A DNA stretch of 64,000 nucleotides from Macquaria australasica (lineage: Eukaryota > Chordata > Actinopteri > Centrarchiformes > Percichthyidae). The DNA lies in NCBI GenBank assembly GCA_005408345.1, contig SEMN01000032.1, positions 102,001 to 166,000 on the forward strand, written 5' to 3'. Below are positions 45,251 through 58,277 of the stretch, in pieces; positions within the stretch are counted from its first letter, which is position 1; the number at the start of each line of letters is the position of its first letter. A program made the translations under genes and the position numbers. The notes below the pieces were generated by a model that worked only from the letters and a program-made list of their open reading frames with translations, had not been told where the DNA came from and searched no databases.

Positions 45251-46799
45251 AGTAACAGTAAGTAGTAGATCGCCTCAGACAGCAGCCGCAAAACGGGCTT
45301 CAACGCAATCCTGGGGGAAATTGCATCTGTCAAAAGTACATCCACTAAAAGTACTTGTTTTTGCCACTAACAGGCTCAGATTGTTATTCTAAGTGTCTGA
45401 CAACAGACAATACACCAAGCTACACTTTCTGTACTCCAACACAACAAACTCCTTTCTCCAACACTAACTTACATTTACACTGTCATCTTCATGCCACAAC
45501 TCACCTCTCACAAGATTTCAGAGTGAGACTTCCCCTTGAGTGAGAATAAGATCTTAATCTCCTAAACATCTTTTGGGTCCTCTGTGTTCTTAGTGGAAGT
45601 CTGAATTCTTTCTGATTTATGTGATTGCAACAAGGCCAAGACTTGAAACTTGGTGGTTTAATATCGTTAGATTTATGGGAACCTCAGACTTTGATCCACT
45701 CGAAGGATGTCTCTTTGAATTGGTAATTTATTTTGAGTTGAAAAACTGAAGAGGGGACTATCTCTGAAGGTGGATGGCAGTGATACTGGTGGCATTGACT
45801 TTGTATTTATATTCCCATGACACAGTACTAGATTCTCTTGCAGCGGACTCTGGCTCAAAGGACAAGACTGTCAAACATGTTTTCTGGAGGTTTATTATTT
45901 ATCATTAAAATTTAATAGACCTTAAAAGCTACAATAGGGCTGGCCTCTAAAACTACATCAATTCTTCACAATGAATAAAAACATGACTACAGTCTGTTGT
46001 TGGGTGTCATTGTGGTGGCAGACAGTTAAAGCAAGTGTGAACACAAAGTCTGTACATATTGACTTGCCACTGAGAATGTTCTGTATGTGACTAATGTTTG
46101 CACCACAATGTTTTAAATTAGATATTTTATTCTCTACATGTAGCAGAATATTATTCCAGTACTCTAATTTGTCTTTTTGTATCACACTTTTCCCTCACTG
46201 CAGTAGTTGCCTTGAATCAAAATGCTGTATAGCGGATAGGTCAAGGCTTACTTTTAGTAGAAATTTAAAATCAACATGGGTGTATAAATGGTTAAGACTG
46301 ATTCATTGAAGGAAAAGTAGTCTTTCAACTGGAATGAAAAAAAGAGACCAGGGAATTTCCACTCTTACTTAAAATGAAAAAGCTCTTGACCTACATATGT
46401 ACTGTAGCTGCAAATGTGGTACTAATGGTGAGTTAGGTACTGTAGTACAGGGAATACAGGCTATACCTGAAGACTGTGTGACAGATGTGTGCACAAACCT
46501 TTTCAGTGGCCACATTTACCAAACACGCTGCAGAGAATAAATTCAGTACTGTTATTTTCTTAAACTCTTAAATTAGGACAGATTCCTTTCTCTGTCATAG
46601 GGTTGTATGTGACCATGCCTACCGACCTTTTAAGAACAACAACAACTGCAGCTCATATGAGGCATTAGTAGACAAGATTGAAATGACACTATACATTGTC
46701 ATCAAAATTATTACCATAGGCCTATACACAGTACACTAACATTTAAAGTATTCAATTAAATTCACTCATCCATGTCAACACAGTGAGAATATAGGCCGA

Positions 46800-47400
46800 A
46801 GGGATGCACCAGAAATTCTTGTTGAAATTAAGGACCAATCTGTCACGAACTTTGACACAGAACTGGAGGACTCAAATGCACGACTCATCAAACAGAGTAT
46901 GGTGTATCCAAAATCTTTTACTGAAGTAAAATATAACAAAAAACGCTCACGAGGAGGATATACAAAGTGCAAAACAAAACGCTCACAAGGAGGATATACA
47001 AAGTACAAAACAAAACACTCACAAGGAGGATCAAAAGATAACATAAACTGTAGAAAAACCTGATGCATGGGAAATCGCTGGTACGCTTGGCTCAAATCTT
47101 TTTACGGACGAAAACAAGACGAACTGGCACAGGACAAAGGAAGACAAGAACTATTTATATATGAGGTAGGGGGAAACAGGTGAGACCAATCAGGGGTGGG
47201 GTAGACAATCACAACGGCGGGAAAATCACACAAAGGGAGGAAGTCAGGGTCTGAAATGAGAGGGAAAGGTGAGTACAAAAAAAAACAGGAAGTGCAAGAC
47301 GAGACTAGACATGAGTGACTACAACTTAACATATCCGACAAGACACAACACAATCGATTTGAAGCTAATACCAATATTGCTATTTGAGAGTTTAAAAAGT
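46800..47400 (-). repeat. Teleost interspersed repeat with internal 36-bp minisatellite
   Basis: The text reads like a common fish repeat ('ggactcaaatgcacgactca', later 'aaacaggtgagaccaatcag'). At about 46,943-47,031 a 36-base unit ('cgctcacaaggaggatatac', then 'aaagtacaaaacaaaa') is repeated two and a half times with few changes. The superfamily is not assigned. Confidence 0.45.
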
Positions 47401-47932
47401 CTGGTACAATATATGTGCCTATGTTTTTAACATAACAGAAAACATAAACAAGCATGGTAATTAAAGAACTGTGACCAATACATACTCAGCAGGACATTTT
47501 ACAGACTTGTCAGTGATCTCTGGTGTATAACTTATGTTACGGCGACACAAATCTAAATCCCCTCAAACATGTCTTGCTATTTATTGACAGTGATTGTCCA
47601 TTTTTATTCTTATACTTTGCTTTTGCTGGTCTCACAGACGAGAAGAGCTAAGAGTCGATCTCTTCACTTGTCATCGACTGACTCACTTCTCATTGTTGAA
47701 CTGTGCATGTGCGAGGTTAGGCATGATGTAGACTGCAGGCATATGACTCCAAATGAAAATGTGTGACCAATTGTCGTTACTGTCCATTGGCTTTTGGCTC
47801 TTTCCTTCATCTTTCTATAAGTCAGTTAGTTGCCTTGTCTATAGCATCCTATAGTGTTTCTATATTGTTCTATTGTGTTTCCTGGTTCTGTGAACAGTGA
47901 CGTATGAGTCCAGATGTCATAGTCATTGTTAG

Positions 47933-48367
47933 CAGGGTTGGACATTAACCATAGCTCGATGGACCGTGGCCACAAAAAGTTACTCCATGTAGGTGGCCCC
48001 CTGTGGCCACCAAGTTTTATCCCTATACTGCGAACCTTTGCCAAAGCAACGTTACATTTCCACAAACATCCCGATTCCTTCACACCTTTTAGTTCAACAA
48101 TCTATAATTCTATCTGTGTGAGGAAACTAATGTCAGATGCCCCAAATCATATTTTAAAAATAAAATCTGATGTAATGGAACTTCCTGTAGTAATATATAT
48201 GATCAAGTATCAGTGTATACGATGGAATAGTGGCATTAAAATGTGCCAGAGTCCACCAAATTTGGGCTTTTCTGACAAAAATGCCCCAGGGGGCATGCCC
48301 CCGGACCCCCCAGCTGGCTACTTTTTCCCCAGTGGCTGGCTACTCCATATCCCTGTGGAAAGCCCTG
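47933..48367. repeat. Possible hAT-like non-autonomous repeat
   Basis: Starts CAGGGTTGGACATTAAC and ends GAAAGCCCTG, so the tips are imperfect inverted repeats (CAGGG...CCCTG). Interior text 'gggggcatgcccccggac' is typical of a fish repeat I remember. A similar start ('cagggcttgaaattaac') occurs at 18,582. I found no convincing target duplication. Confidence 0.4.
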
Positions 48368-51300
48368 GTCACATGGTTATATGGTATTACACTGTCGCAT
48401 ATTTTTTTTTCGACTTCGGATAGCTGTCTCTTTTTTCACCATACACGTGTTTGCATCCCTGATTCTGTTAATGTCTTTTCATTTATTGGAGTGTCACAGT
48501 TAAGGAAGGCTGTGTTAAATTGCGTTAAATTGCCTTTTCTGACTTGTTTTTACATAACATTACATTTGGGCTACAAAACAAACATTTTGAGACAGGGTGA
48601 GAAAGGCAGAGATGAGGGGAAGAAATGTCTGGCACGATTAACTATGAACAAAAGAAAGGCTAATGTTTGTTTCCACTGTCATTCAAATTGACACATAAAA
48701 TGTGACCAATGCTACCTGACATTAAAGAACTCAGTCTGCCCAGTTTTTAGCAATCCTTGAATGTTGCATTACCATCAACCACCTGACATTATACACTTTC
48801 TCTTTCACTTGCTCAAACAGAGTTGATAGAAATCAATATGCATTTATGTGACATTTGGAGCAATTTTTTAAAATTCATATTACTACTGATGGAGCTGTAG
48901 ATGGACACACAGACAGGCATACTCTATGCCCCCCTCCCCCCCAATTACCTTTATGCCTTCATCTCTTGTAGCTGATGTGTGCTCATCATGCTCGTGCTCT
49001 GAAGCGTGCTGGCTGGTCTGTGTTGGAGCTGTGAAGGGAGTCTCAGCAGTACTGCCACTCCTGCCAGGCCTGTCTTCAACTGGCTACAGCGGCGTCTGTA
49101 TTCAGATGCTAATTCACACTCCCAAGGGCATTCTGTAACCAGGTCAGCCTTGCTTAGAATATTTATAAAGGTCTGCTGCTAGGGAAGTTTGCTGCTTGCT
49201 CCTGGGGGAGCAAAGGAGGTAGACCCTCTTTATGCTTAGTGCAACATTTCTCGAAAAAGTGTGGATATGAAAAATGCAGATACAGGGAATGAAGAGTATC
49301 TGTTGTTGTTTTAGGTGATACCATCCAATTCAAAGCACTGACTGATTCAACATCACTGTTTTCATCTGACTGCTGTAAATGGGGAAAGCTTATTCTCCAC
49401 AGTTTTACGCTCAGAACTTGGAGGAGCTACAGTATGACTCTAGTTTGCAATACATTACCTCTGGCTTTCAGATTAGACACTTAAAACACTGCACTCTTTC
49501 TCTGATTGCAGTGTTGCCATCATGAATGTACATTCCCCCCTAAACTTGCACTAGAATAATTTCATTATAAGTCAAATTAGGGCAATAGTTCTGCCTTTTT
49601 GTGTACAATTTAAATCTCAGTTTCTAAAACAAAACAAGCATATCTCTGATTAGGGCAGATAACCCATTTTACCACATTGCTCTATTCCTGGTTCATGCCT
49701 ATGGGGATTCTATTTTTGTGTTGAAATTGAACTAAATAAACCCTCTGACATCAGCCTGCCACAGCCTCAAACATTTAGTCATAGCTGAAAAAAGGAGCTG
49801 AGGGGCACACAAAGTGTTAATATTGCACATATACTGTAGTTGATGTGTTTTCTTCTATATGGTCTGGTCATGTGGTATTGTTTGAGTCATCAGAGGGACA
49901 AGCAGTGAACAAATAGCACAGGCACCCAGAGTGTTCATAGCTCACTCTGAGCTACCACATTTCTTTACATCAACGCCTAATAATTGTAAATGAAGCAAAC
50001 ATAAACATATAACACATAAACACTGAGCACATTAACTATGGCACAGGCGTTTTTCCATGTTAGACTTAAACACTGACAGTGATGGACAGCTTTTGATAGA
50101 AAGGGGACTGGTACTGGTATTCAGTTACTCTAATTATAGCCTAACTATCAACATTCTAAGTAACTGGAGACAAAACATTTTTTTCTACTCCACATAGATC
50201 ATAAACCCTTGAATATAAAAACGAGTCATCAGCTGAGAGATGTAAACTTTATAGTGCCTTTTATCCAGAAAAAAACGCAGCTCCTCTGTTTACTTGTATT
50301 TGTTTACAGGCCAGTCTTGCCCTTTCCAATATGGCGAACGTGCTGACCTATCGCAGCAACGTTCCGAAGCTGTCAATGCGGCGTCTACGTATATATGTCT
50401 ATGTGTACGACAGTCTCTAGTAGCCGTATTAATTATGACGGGATCAAAGGCAGAAGTCCAGTAAGGTAGTATAAAGACAGACTTTCACCCAGGACACTGC
50501 TGTTTGTGTCCCTGTGAAACCAAAAGTCAATTCCTTAATAATAATAATAAACACGTGGTTAATGGTCGCAGTTTGGTTAGGTTTATGCACCAAAACTACT
50601 TGGTTAGGTTTAGGAAGCTCATGGATCAAAACAAGAATACGTGTTTTTTATTTTTTAAAGAATACAAGTTTGTAAATACAGTACAGTCCTATATGACTCA
50701 GCTTTGGTGTGTAGACACACAGAAGTCTAAAAGATCGATATAAACTCCAAAGGGACAAGATCAATAAATAGGCTATAAAAATGTAACTGTGACGGATAAG
50801 AATAATAATTCTTAGGATAAATTATTTAATTTTCAGACAAGCTCATTTCGTTCTTGTCACAGTTATGTTATCACACTATTCCATTTTCAGTATAACTCCA
50901 CTGTTGTTACAGTTTAAACATGTTGCTAAAGTGCTGGTCAGTGTAAAGAATATGTAGCCAGTGTTGCAAATATGCAGATCCTTGTTTGTGTGGATTAATT
51001 GTGCGCAGATCGGTTGGTAATGCCTCTGGGCTCCAGTAGGGGGGGTTATCGTTATTCTCCCTCACTCAATCTGACAAGAAGGCGAAAGTTGTGTGTTTCT
51101 ACATCTCTCTCCCCTCAATATTTCCCCCGTTTAAACTAATTACTGCACACAAAAGCACTATAAACTTGTAAACACATTTGGTTAATCATTTTATTGTTGA
51201 GAAGAAAGACATACGCGTTTTGTACTTGTATGTCGTTTGAGAGGGTCTCGCTTGGTCAGCATGTAAGCTAAGCACTGCCTCTCGGTCCCGCCATAGGGTC

Positions 51301-52199
51301 CGACTGTTGGTCTGTCATTGTTTTCGCCATTTAAGCTAATTACCAATACATTGATACACACATGGTGTGTGTGTGCACAGTTCAAGGGTCAACTGGAGAT
51401 GTTGGTGGTGAGAAAGATGGATAAATAATACTCTTTTGTGAAGGGAATATAGTGTGAGATACTACCATGTTGTTTAGTTATTTTCTCACTGGTAGAAATC
51501 CACGTCTTGTAACTGTTAGGATTTAGACTGCCGATGCAGATGGAAAGAAATCGGTCCGTGTAGGCCATGGGAACTCATTACCTTTGAAATCCAGTAAGAA
51601 ACTGTGTTTATTAACAATGTTAAGAAGTGTTATTTAATTTCTCCTGTCTATCTGAGTTAGCCAGATGTGTTTAGTAGTAAGGAGAAATTTTGTCTGTCTG
51701 GGGACAAAATTAAAGGAGCAATCCTGACAGAATGCGAAATAAAGACCCAACATGTAGTATTTGAAGTTGTGTGTGTCACTTCCCCTGCCTTCAAAGAAAT
51801 CAAGATATTGCATGTAGTAGTAGGTAACACACAGTAAAATGAACTAATTTCCTAAATTGCAAACTATTTTATTTAAACTAATGGAAAAATCTGAAAAAAA
51901 AAAAAAAACTCAATGAAACCTTCAATCAATCACAATTAATATTTCTTAGCAGTCCAACTCATGGACAGAACACACAATGCACTGAAGATGCACCTGAGGA
52001 GCAGCAGAGATATTCGTTTCTTAAATTACTAATGTAGAACATTTTCAGAATCATTTAAGAACAAACAATTTCCTGTCCTCTTTTGCTGGACATGCAAATC
52101 CTTGATTGTGTTATTTACTTCAACTTTAAGGAACATTTGCATCTACATATAAGTGAGAGGTCAAATTGGCTTAAATCATTTCAACAAAAACAGTGGATT

Positions 52200-52325
52200 T
52201 CTCTAAATTTTTTTATTTTTATTTTATTTTATTTTTTAATTTAATTTAATTTAAATTGAATTTTAATTCTATTTCATTTTTAATTTGATTTAATTTAATT
52301 TTTATTTTATTTTTATTCATTTGTA
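52200..52325. repeat. T-rich low-complexity tract
   Basis: Runs of TTTTA and TTTAA units. It lies about 280 bases beyond the stop of the antisense gene, whose sense strand would read it as A-rich, so a polyadenylation signal may be hidden here. None can be singled out. Confidence 0.7.
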
Positions 52326-52605
52326 TGGAGCAGCCAGAACTTATTATTAATAATTACTTATTTACACAAAGCCCACGAGATAAGGCCACCCCCCCTCAAG
52401 CGGGCAAGGAAAAACTCCCCCTTAAACCCTTTAACAGGTAAAGATGGAAGAAACCTTGAGAAGGATCACATGAGAGGGGACCCCCTTCCAAGGCTGATGG
52501 GTAGCTGGTGGGCAGCATGACAGATGTTACTTTAGTTCAGGGCTGAATTTTTCTGGCATCTCAAAATCACCATGGGGTCACTAGTGCGGCTGTTGTTAGG
52601 AGTCC

Positions 52606-53915
52606 TCATCCATAGTGGTGGTGTGAGTTTACTGAAGCTGAGGGTCTGACCTGTATGCGCTTGTATCGTATGACGTGGATGTCATGCGCTGAATGAGGGC
52701 AAGTGTGGTTAGGGCAGCTAACAGATGCCAGATTAAAACTGTGTGCTTCCTCTGCTACAAAAGCTGGTCTACTGAAGGCTGTACCCTGAATGCCTCGAAT
52801 GTCTCCAACTGTCCTATTTAGTATCGGCTTTACTCTTTCCCTCTCGGCCCACAGAACCCTCGATACTCTCTTCCTCTCTGGTGACCAATTAGGCTGAATC
52901 CTGTTCTTCTTCTTCTTTGGCTCCTGGACCTTTGGTGTTGTAGATCCTGCACTAGTGCTCTCTGTTTCTGGTTCCCTTGGTTCTTGAATGCTTTCTGGTC
53001 TTGGTACACTGGCTCCTTTAGGTTTTGCTTTTGCCTTTATTGGCCCCAGTGCTCTACGTACTGGAGACCTGCTGCTGGCCTTTTCTGACTCCACCTTCCT
53101 GTTCACTGGTGAGCCTTTCCGGGGTTTAGGGGACACACCTTGGACCACAGATACCTGGCCTCTTCTGGTTTTCTTCTGGGGAATAGGTGGGAGAACAAGG
53201 TTTTGTGTAACTTTGGGTACAGGGATACTGGGAAGTTTGGAGGGCTTACTAGCAGCGCTGGACTTTGAAGCTGACACACCTTGGACCACAGATACCTGGC
53301 CTCCTCTGGTTTTCTTCTGGGGAATAGGTGGGAGAACAAGGTTTTGTGTAACTTTGGGTACAGGGATACTGGGAAGTTTGGAGGGCTTACTAGCAGCGCT
53401 GGACTTTGAAGCTGACACATCTGAAGGTGTTGATTTTTTTAGGATTGGTGTCAGTATGAGCCGGCCTGTTTGTGGCGTTTTCATGACATCGTCAGTGGTT
53501 TCTTTGCTCTGCTGTTGACTAGCAAACCTCACTGAGGACACTCTACGTGTCTTTATGCTGACATTGCGGGGAGGTGGTGCAGGCTTCCTTTCCCCTTTAA
53601 CAACAAGGAAAGGTGGTGGTACGTTCTTCCCTAACTGTCTTCCATCTCGTGGAGGCGGTGTTGGTGTTGGGTACATGGGAGTTGCAGAGGGCTTCTTTTC
53701 TTTTCCGGTTGCCTTTTTTGTTCCCAATCTCTCCTTTTGACTCTTAAGTTGTGTTACCGCCTTTTCTTCAGTAGAAGATGCCAAACCTGAGTACAGCATC
53801 TTCACAGCGTCCTCGATCTCGGCCTGACATGGAACTTGTGGTGATGCTGCAGACGTCTCTGTGGTGGCGATTGGAGTCTCTTTTGTTACCTTCATGTTTC
53901 TCAGGAATTGTTTCT
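52606..53915 (-). CDS. RIIa-domain (CABYR/SP17-like) protein, second coding exon
   Basis: Supplies residues 65-500. On the - strand the exon follows gtatatggtcttttccag and opens AGAAACAATTCC; with the last G of the previous exon this gives EKQFLRN, continuing the domain's C-terminal helix in frame. The stop TGA is at 52608-52606. The exon encodes a Pro-rich, Lys/Arg-rich, probably disordered chain: PTPTPPPRDGR near 147-157, a PAPPPR run, and two 47-residue repeats (231-277 and 278-324) containing SKLPSIPVPKVTQNLVLPPI. The C-terminus is less repetitive (QPNWSPERKRVSRVLWAERE). The listed minus-strand frame extends ten codons upstream into the intron and should not be used. Confidence 0.75.
53135..53416 (-). 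repeat. 141-bp perfect tandem duplication inside the RIIa-domain gene
   Basis: Copy 53135-53275 and copy 53276-53416 are, as far as I can read, identical except for one base ('cctcttctgg' against 'cctcctctgg'), which changes Arg to Gly. The length is 47 codons exactly, so the frame is kept. Such identity points to a very recent duplication, gene conversion, or an assembly artefact. Confidence 0.9.
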
Positions 53916-54501
53916 CTGGAAAAGACCATATACAAAAACATGACATTAGTACACTCTATTTCATTTCCAAAACATGTATCATGAGTGATAAAATTAATTG
54001 ATCTTTTATTATCATAGATTATTTTTAGTGATGTCCCACTTTTGCCTTCAATCCTTATTCAAGTGAGTTTGTGCCAATATGTAGACTAAACTAGCCCTGG
54101 ATTAAAATTGATAAAGCATTTTTGATATGTTTGACAGTTGAGTGGGGTTAATTAGATTATTTGATTTTCCTTTATTTTGATATGGGACATTTATTGTGGA
54201 CAGGGTCTGAAATTTTACATGTAGAACCACAAATATTACTTTTTTATATGATCTTTTGATATCAAAACGTGGAAAATCTTTAAAACAAAAGCATCTATAT
54301 TATAAATTAATATTAATCTTATTCACTCCTCCAGAGTTACTATGTTACTATTGGTGAAATATTTGGTTTGTTGTCTTTATCAATCTGAGAAAACTAACAT
54401 TACTTGACTGATCTGTTACAAAGAATTTAACGGATAAACTCGGGACATCACAAATGTTAACTTTAAAAGACTATATTTGACATATTTGAACAGTAGCTTA
54501 C

Positions 54502-54694
54502 CCCACAGCTCTTGGTAGTTGAAGGAAACAATATTGGGATCAGCTTCAGGGTGAGATCCTCTGAAGCTGATGAGCTCCGACAAATACTGGTGTAAAAAGT
54601 TGGGGATGTTGGTAGGCTGAGAGAGGAGTGTCGCTCTGGTGATACACTCCACCATGCTCTTCAGTCCATACGGACACAAACTCTGGAAATTCAT
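54502..54694 (-). CDS. RIIa-domain (CABYR/SP17-like) protein, first coding exon
   Basis: Encodes residues 1-64 and one base of 65. The start ATG is preceded by GTAAAG. Residues 8-46 (PYGLKSMVECITRATLLSQP, then TNIPNFLHQYLSELISFRG) fit the RIIa dimerisation/docking domain of PKA regulatory subunits and of sperm fibrous-sheath proteins. CABYR's 'PYGLKTLLEGISRA...NPSNI...YFQEL' is the closest I remember, with SP17 next. The exon ends GAGCTGTGGG|gtaagc, phase 1, matching the second exon. The known role of the domain is docking to AKAP helices in the sperm tail; the expression site here is inference. The gene lies wholly inside an unc13c intron on the opposite strand. Confidence 0.75.
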
Positions 54695-55739
54695 CTTTAC
54701 GTTTGTTAGAAAGTACTCTTTCCGACTGTAACGTTAGACTGTGTGATCTGAACTGAGCTCCACTTAGTGAACCCCCTCTTGTAGAATGCCTTTATGATGT
54801 CATAGAATGTTCTGAAGCAGTTTGATCTTTTTGATCTTTTTAAAAAAATCTTTTTTGGAATGTTTTCATCTTTACTGTTAAACACTGCAATGTATTTTGA
54901 CATTTTTATGATATTTCATATATTTGTGAGTAATTTCCTGACAGTGACTAAGTACTAATACTAGTACTTATTACATAATCAATTATCTGATTACATTTAA
55001 AAGTAACCAGAATCTACCCACAGGTGGGATGAAGATACACCAGCCCACATGTACTTTTTGTCAAGTTTAGGAAACTAAAACTGGTTGAGGTCAGGGAAAG
55101 ACTAGTAAAAGATACCAATGTTGATGTTAGTAGTAGACACAAACTCTGGTCTCTGGGTAGAAGTGGAAGTGTTGAATGCCACTGTTGCAGCAGTAGATGA
55201 AGGTCAAACTAATTCCTGTCTTAGCACTGAATGGAAATATGGGCCATTTAAAGGTGTTTGAACACTGAACACACCCAGCCAGCACAAAACTACTTTTTGG
55301 CTGTACATTTTGTGTGCCATTGAGTACTAAAACCTGCCCTGCATTTTTGAGTAGTAGGCTGGTCATAAATATCAAAAAAGTTTGAACTTGTCAAATATTG
55401 ATTCACTTATGTTATTTGTCTTTTAAACTTTACCTGGTTAACTTTTACCTGAATGTTAGTTGCTAGTTAGCTAATAGTGTAACATTATTGCTGGTGTGAT
55501 TGAAATTGTTAAACACATGTCATTAAAAAAGTTGGCATATAATGTTTAACTTCAGATATGAAGTTAGTCATGACTGGACTTGAGTTTTCTCCAGTGAGAC
55601 TTCTCTGCTCCGGTGAGCTTTGATATATGTATAGTGTGACTTGTATTTTAAGACTGACAGACAAAGTTGAGATGGTCACACTTGTGGTGGCGACTTTCTC
55701 CTTTTTATCGGGAAATGTGCACTGTGAGTTTTGGAGTTG

Positions 55740-55812
55740 TGTGTAAGGACTGGATAAGCTGCAAATGAATTGCTCTTCTTGGGATCAATAAAGTTATCTG
55801 AATCTAAAAGGT
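55740..55812 (+). repeat. Possible LINE 3' tail
   Basis: 'cttcttgggatcaataaagt' followed by 'tatctgaatctaaaag' resembles the 3' end of fish non-LTR retrotransposons, which often finish 'gggatcaataaagtatctatc'. No reverse transcriptase sequence is attached. Confidence 0.35.
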
Positions 55813-58254
55813 CTACAGCGTGCCCATCTGCACAAACTGGTGGTCGTGTCAGCCGTGACCCCATGATCACTTCCAACTATCCTGCTACAATAGTCAGTCG
55901 CTCCACTTCTATACAATCCTCGTCCTCTCTGCTGCTCTGTTAAATTAACTTTGTGCAGGATGGGCCAAATGTCTGCTCCAAATCAAGTACTGTATATATA
56001 CTCAGATTTCAAGCCCATACTGAAATAATATGTGATGTGGGCAATGTGGATATGATAAAATTAAAAAATGTTGCCCATCTCTTCTCTAATATACAATGCT
56101 TTAAGGTCAAGTTGATGCGACACTGATGAAGGCAAGGTAGCCAAAAATATAAGGGGAATAAAGCCTGGTATATTGGAGAAGAGGTGTATAATGTGTTTAA
56201 TTTCGATGGACTTGTACTAAAACTCTGGACTGCTCCTCAGTGTGTATGTGTGTACTCAAAGTTAAAAACGACAATGTGAACATGGCCATAGATGTTATCT
56301 TAGCAATTGTTAGTAGCTGTAGCTTTTGGCAGCGCAGCGGACAACCACATGCTGCACATTTGGGATTTGTTCATGCCCATACACTCCTGCAGTCTTTCTA
56401 GCATTCATGCTTGAACCTACAACTTCAAAGTAATGATAGAAGTTTTGAGTTGCTGTCACAGATCCTGCTCCTCTTTATTATCTTGATTTCCTCAGTTTTT
56501 CATGAGCTCCTTGGAAAGATCCCCGTGCCATCACACACTCACTGTGTTAGACGGAGATCATGACATTATTTGTCATTGTGCTGAATGCTGAAAACAATCT
56601 TTAATAACTAGGAAATCAGTCATCACTGACTTGAGGTTTCTTGATTTTATAATGATTTTTGTACTGGTACATAGGATTTTCTTCTCTTGCTGTATGTGTA
56701 TATACAAAGACACATACCAGTATGTGTACGTTAGTGTGACTCTGTATAAATCTGTGCCTGAATGTGTCCATATAAGAACACATGTTGCTGTGTGTGTGTT
56801 TGAGCAGGGGGTCAGTCATGGCTTTACTATCAGCCATGTGCAGGCTTTTCTGCTCCAGAGAGCTCAGATCTATGCACGGTGCGACCATGTGTGTCGGCAC
56901 TGAAACGCAGGATTTACTGCTACTGTTGATACCTCAACACTTTGCCCACAGCACGCACACGCAGAGGTTTCCTACCAGTCAATTACATTTTTGTTCCACA
57001 GATTTAAGGCACCTGTGAAATGAAGTTTATATCAGCAGCCTATAGCGTATCTTCCTGGTCTGGCTTTATCGAGTGCAGCTGCAGACTTGCTGGTAGAGGA
57101 GATGGCTCTATCTTGTACAGCCGTGCTGAAAGTAGCTTAGCTGATCGCTGTCCATGGTACCCACTTCCAGCTTAGCTCCTCTTTGAGTGCTGTGTCTCTG
57201 CGTGTGTGCAGCTTTGGGTGTCACCTCACCCAGTGACAATATGTTGTACCAAAAATGTAGTGTCTCTACAAAAATCAACCTTTTCAAGAGTTTATACAAT
57301 CTAATTGGTTTCATGTTGAGTTTAATGCATTTTTAATGTTTTTAATGACCTGTGCCTCCATGAGGACCATCATCATGAAAAGATATGGACTTGTGGTGAA
57401 CACTAATGGCACTATAAAGCACTCTGGGCAATAGCATCCACCAAATACTGTGTACTGTGTTCTAAATCAATGCGTAGGTCCAGAGTTATTGATATTTTAG
57501 TGGTTATCAATTAATATTTTCATGATGTGATTTTTTTAACAGGTGTCAACTTTCAAGTAAAGAGCCAAAACAAAAACAGATAATGGCAAAATTAAAGAAA
57601 GAAGCTAATCTAACATTAGCTTATGCCGGTGATGCGGTAACTGCACGTTAACAACCAACAGCGTATCGTGTCATTTTAATCAGAGCAGCAATTTGATCTT
57701 TCTCTTGTGAACAGCTGTTTTCTGTTTGTAGCACATTAGATCATGATTATGCTGCCATTCATCACCCATGGATCAATAGCACAGTAATTACAACTCTGCA
57801 GTCTGGCTTATTTAAAGGGCTTGTCCTCCCGCAGTTTGTCTCTAAAATGGCAATATGATACCAACCGCTTATGCTTACCTAATGTCCCATGTCTCCATAG
57901 CTATCTGTGTTAACTCAAGTAATGTTATCGATCAGAGGCATCATTTTTTTAAATTCGTGCTGCACTGATTTAAAATGTTCTCTAATATTCACATTTCAAC
58001 CTTTAGCCGAGAGCCTTCTGTTGTATAACAGAGCTTTTTCTACCGGTTCTGCTTTATACGGTATTCCTCTGTTCATAGCCATTCTCCCTGAGGCACATGT
58101 TGACTCTGTCTCCATTTCTGCATAAATTGTTTGGCAAAACAGAATTGTGTCATCAGGCGGTAATAGTAGATTAGTGTCCTAACTAAGTGTGTGTATTTTC
58201 CAGTGAGCTGCCTCTTTCCTAACTCTCCAACCTCCTGTAATTTTCTCTTTTCAG

Positions 58255-58277
58255 ACAGCAGTGCTTTGGACACACAG
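58255..58277 (+). CDS. unc13c: unc13c 23-nt exon (Asp-Ser-Ser-Ala-Leu-Asp-Thr-Gln)
   Basis: The acceptor ttttctcttttcag precedes ACAGCAGTGC, and the exon closes GACACACAG|gtttta. Joined to the single G left by the giant exon, it reads DSSALDTQ, which corresponds to DSSSVDEK of mammalian UNC13C (from memory) directly after ILAG. The length (2 + 21) converts phase 1 to phase 0, exactly what the following exon needs. The donor is not ideal (gttt), which may allow regulated use. Confidence 0.8.

Larger units (their letters stand above)
44749..58254 (+). other. unc13c: Intron of unc13c, 13.5 kb, host of a nested antisense gene
   Basis: It runs from the donor gtacga to the acceptor ttttctcttttcag. 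It contains a probable small DNA element (about 44,918-45,250), an interspersed repeat with a 36-bp minisatellite (46.8-47.4 kb), a second repeat (47.93-48.37 kb), a GC-richer patch (48,970-49,145) with no convincing frame, a T-rich tract (52.2-52.3 kb), the RIIa-domain gene on the - strand (52.6-54.7 kb), and a LINE-like tail near 55.7 kb. I see nothing notable in 49,150-50,290 or 55,900-58,200. Confidence 0.75.

Noticed and set aside
47926..48691. Two overlapping plus-strand frames of 165 and 153 codons
   Set aside because: They fall in a dispersed repeat (47.93-48.37 kb) with no domain recognised.
48970..49145. GC-rich block as a possible exon
   Set aside because: The acceptor is weak (cttgtag) and the one long frame ends before the candidate donor; no similarity to any protein I know.
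51030..51045. Second CTCF-like sequence (ctccagtaggggggg)
   Set aside because: It departs from the consensus at the last core base and has no supporting context.
52988..53518. 176-codon frame on the + strand
   Set aside because: It lies opposite the RIIa-domain gene and contains its 141-bp duplication as a shadow. The - strand has the splice sites and the domain.
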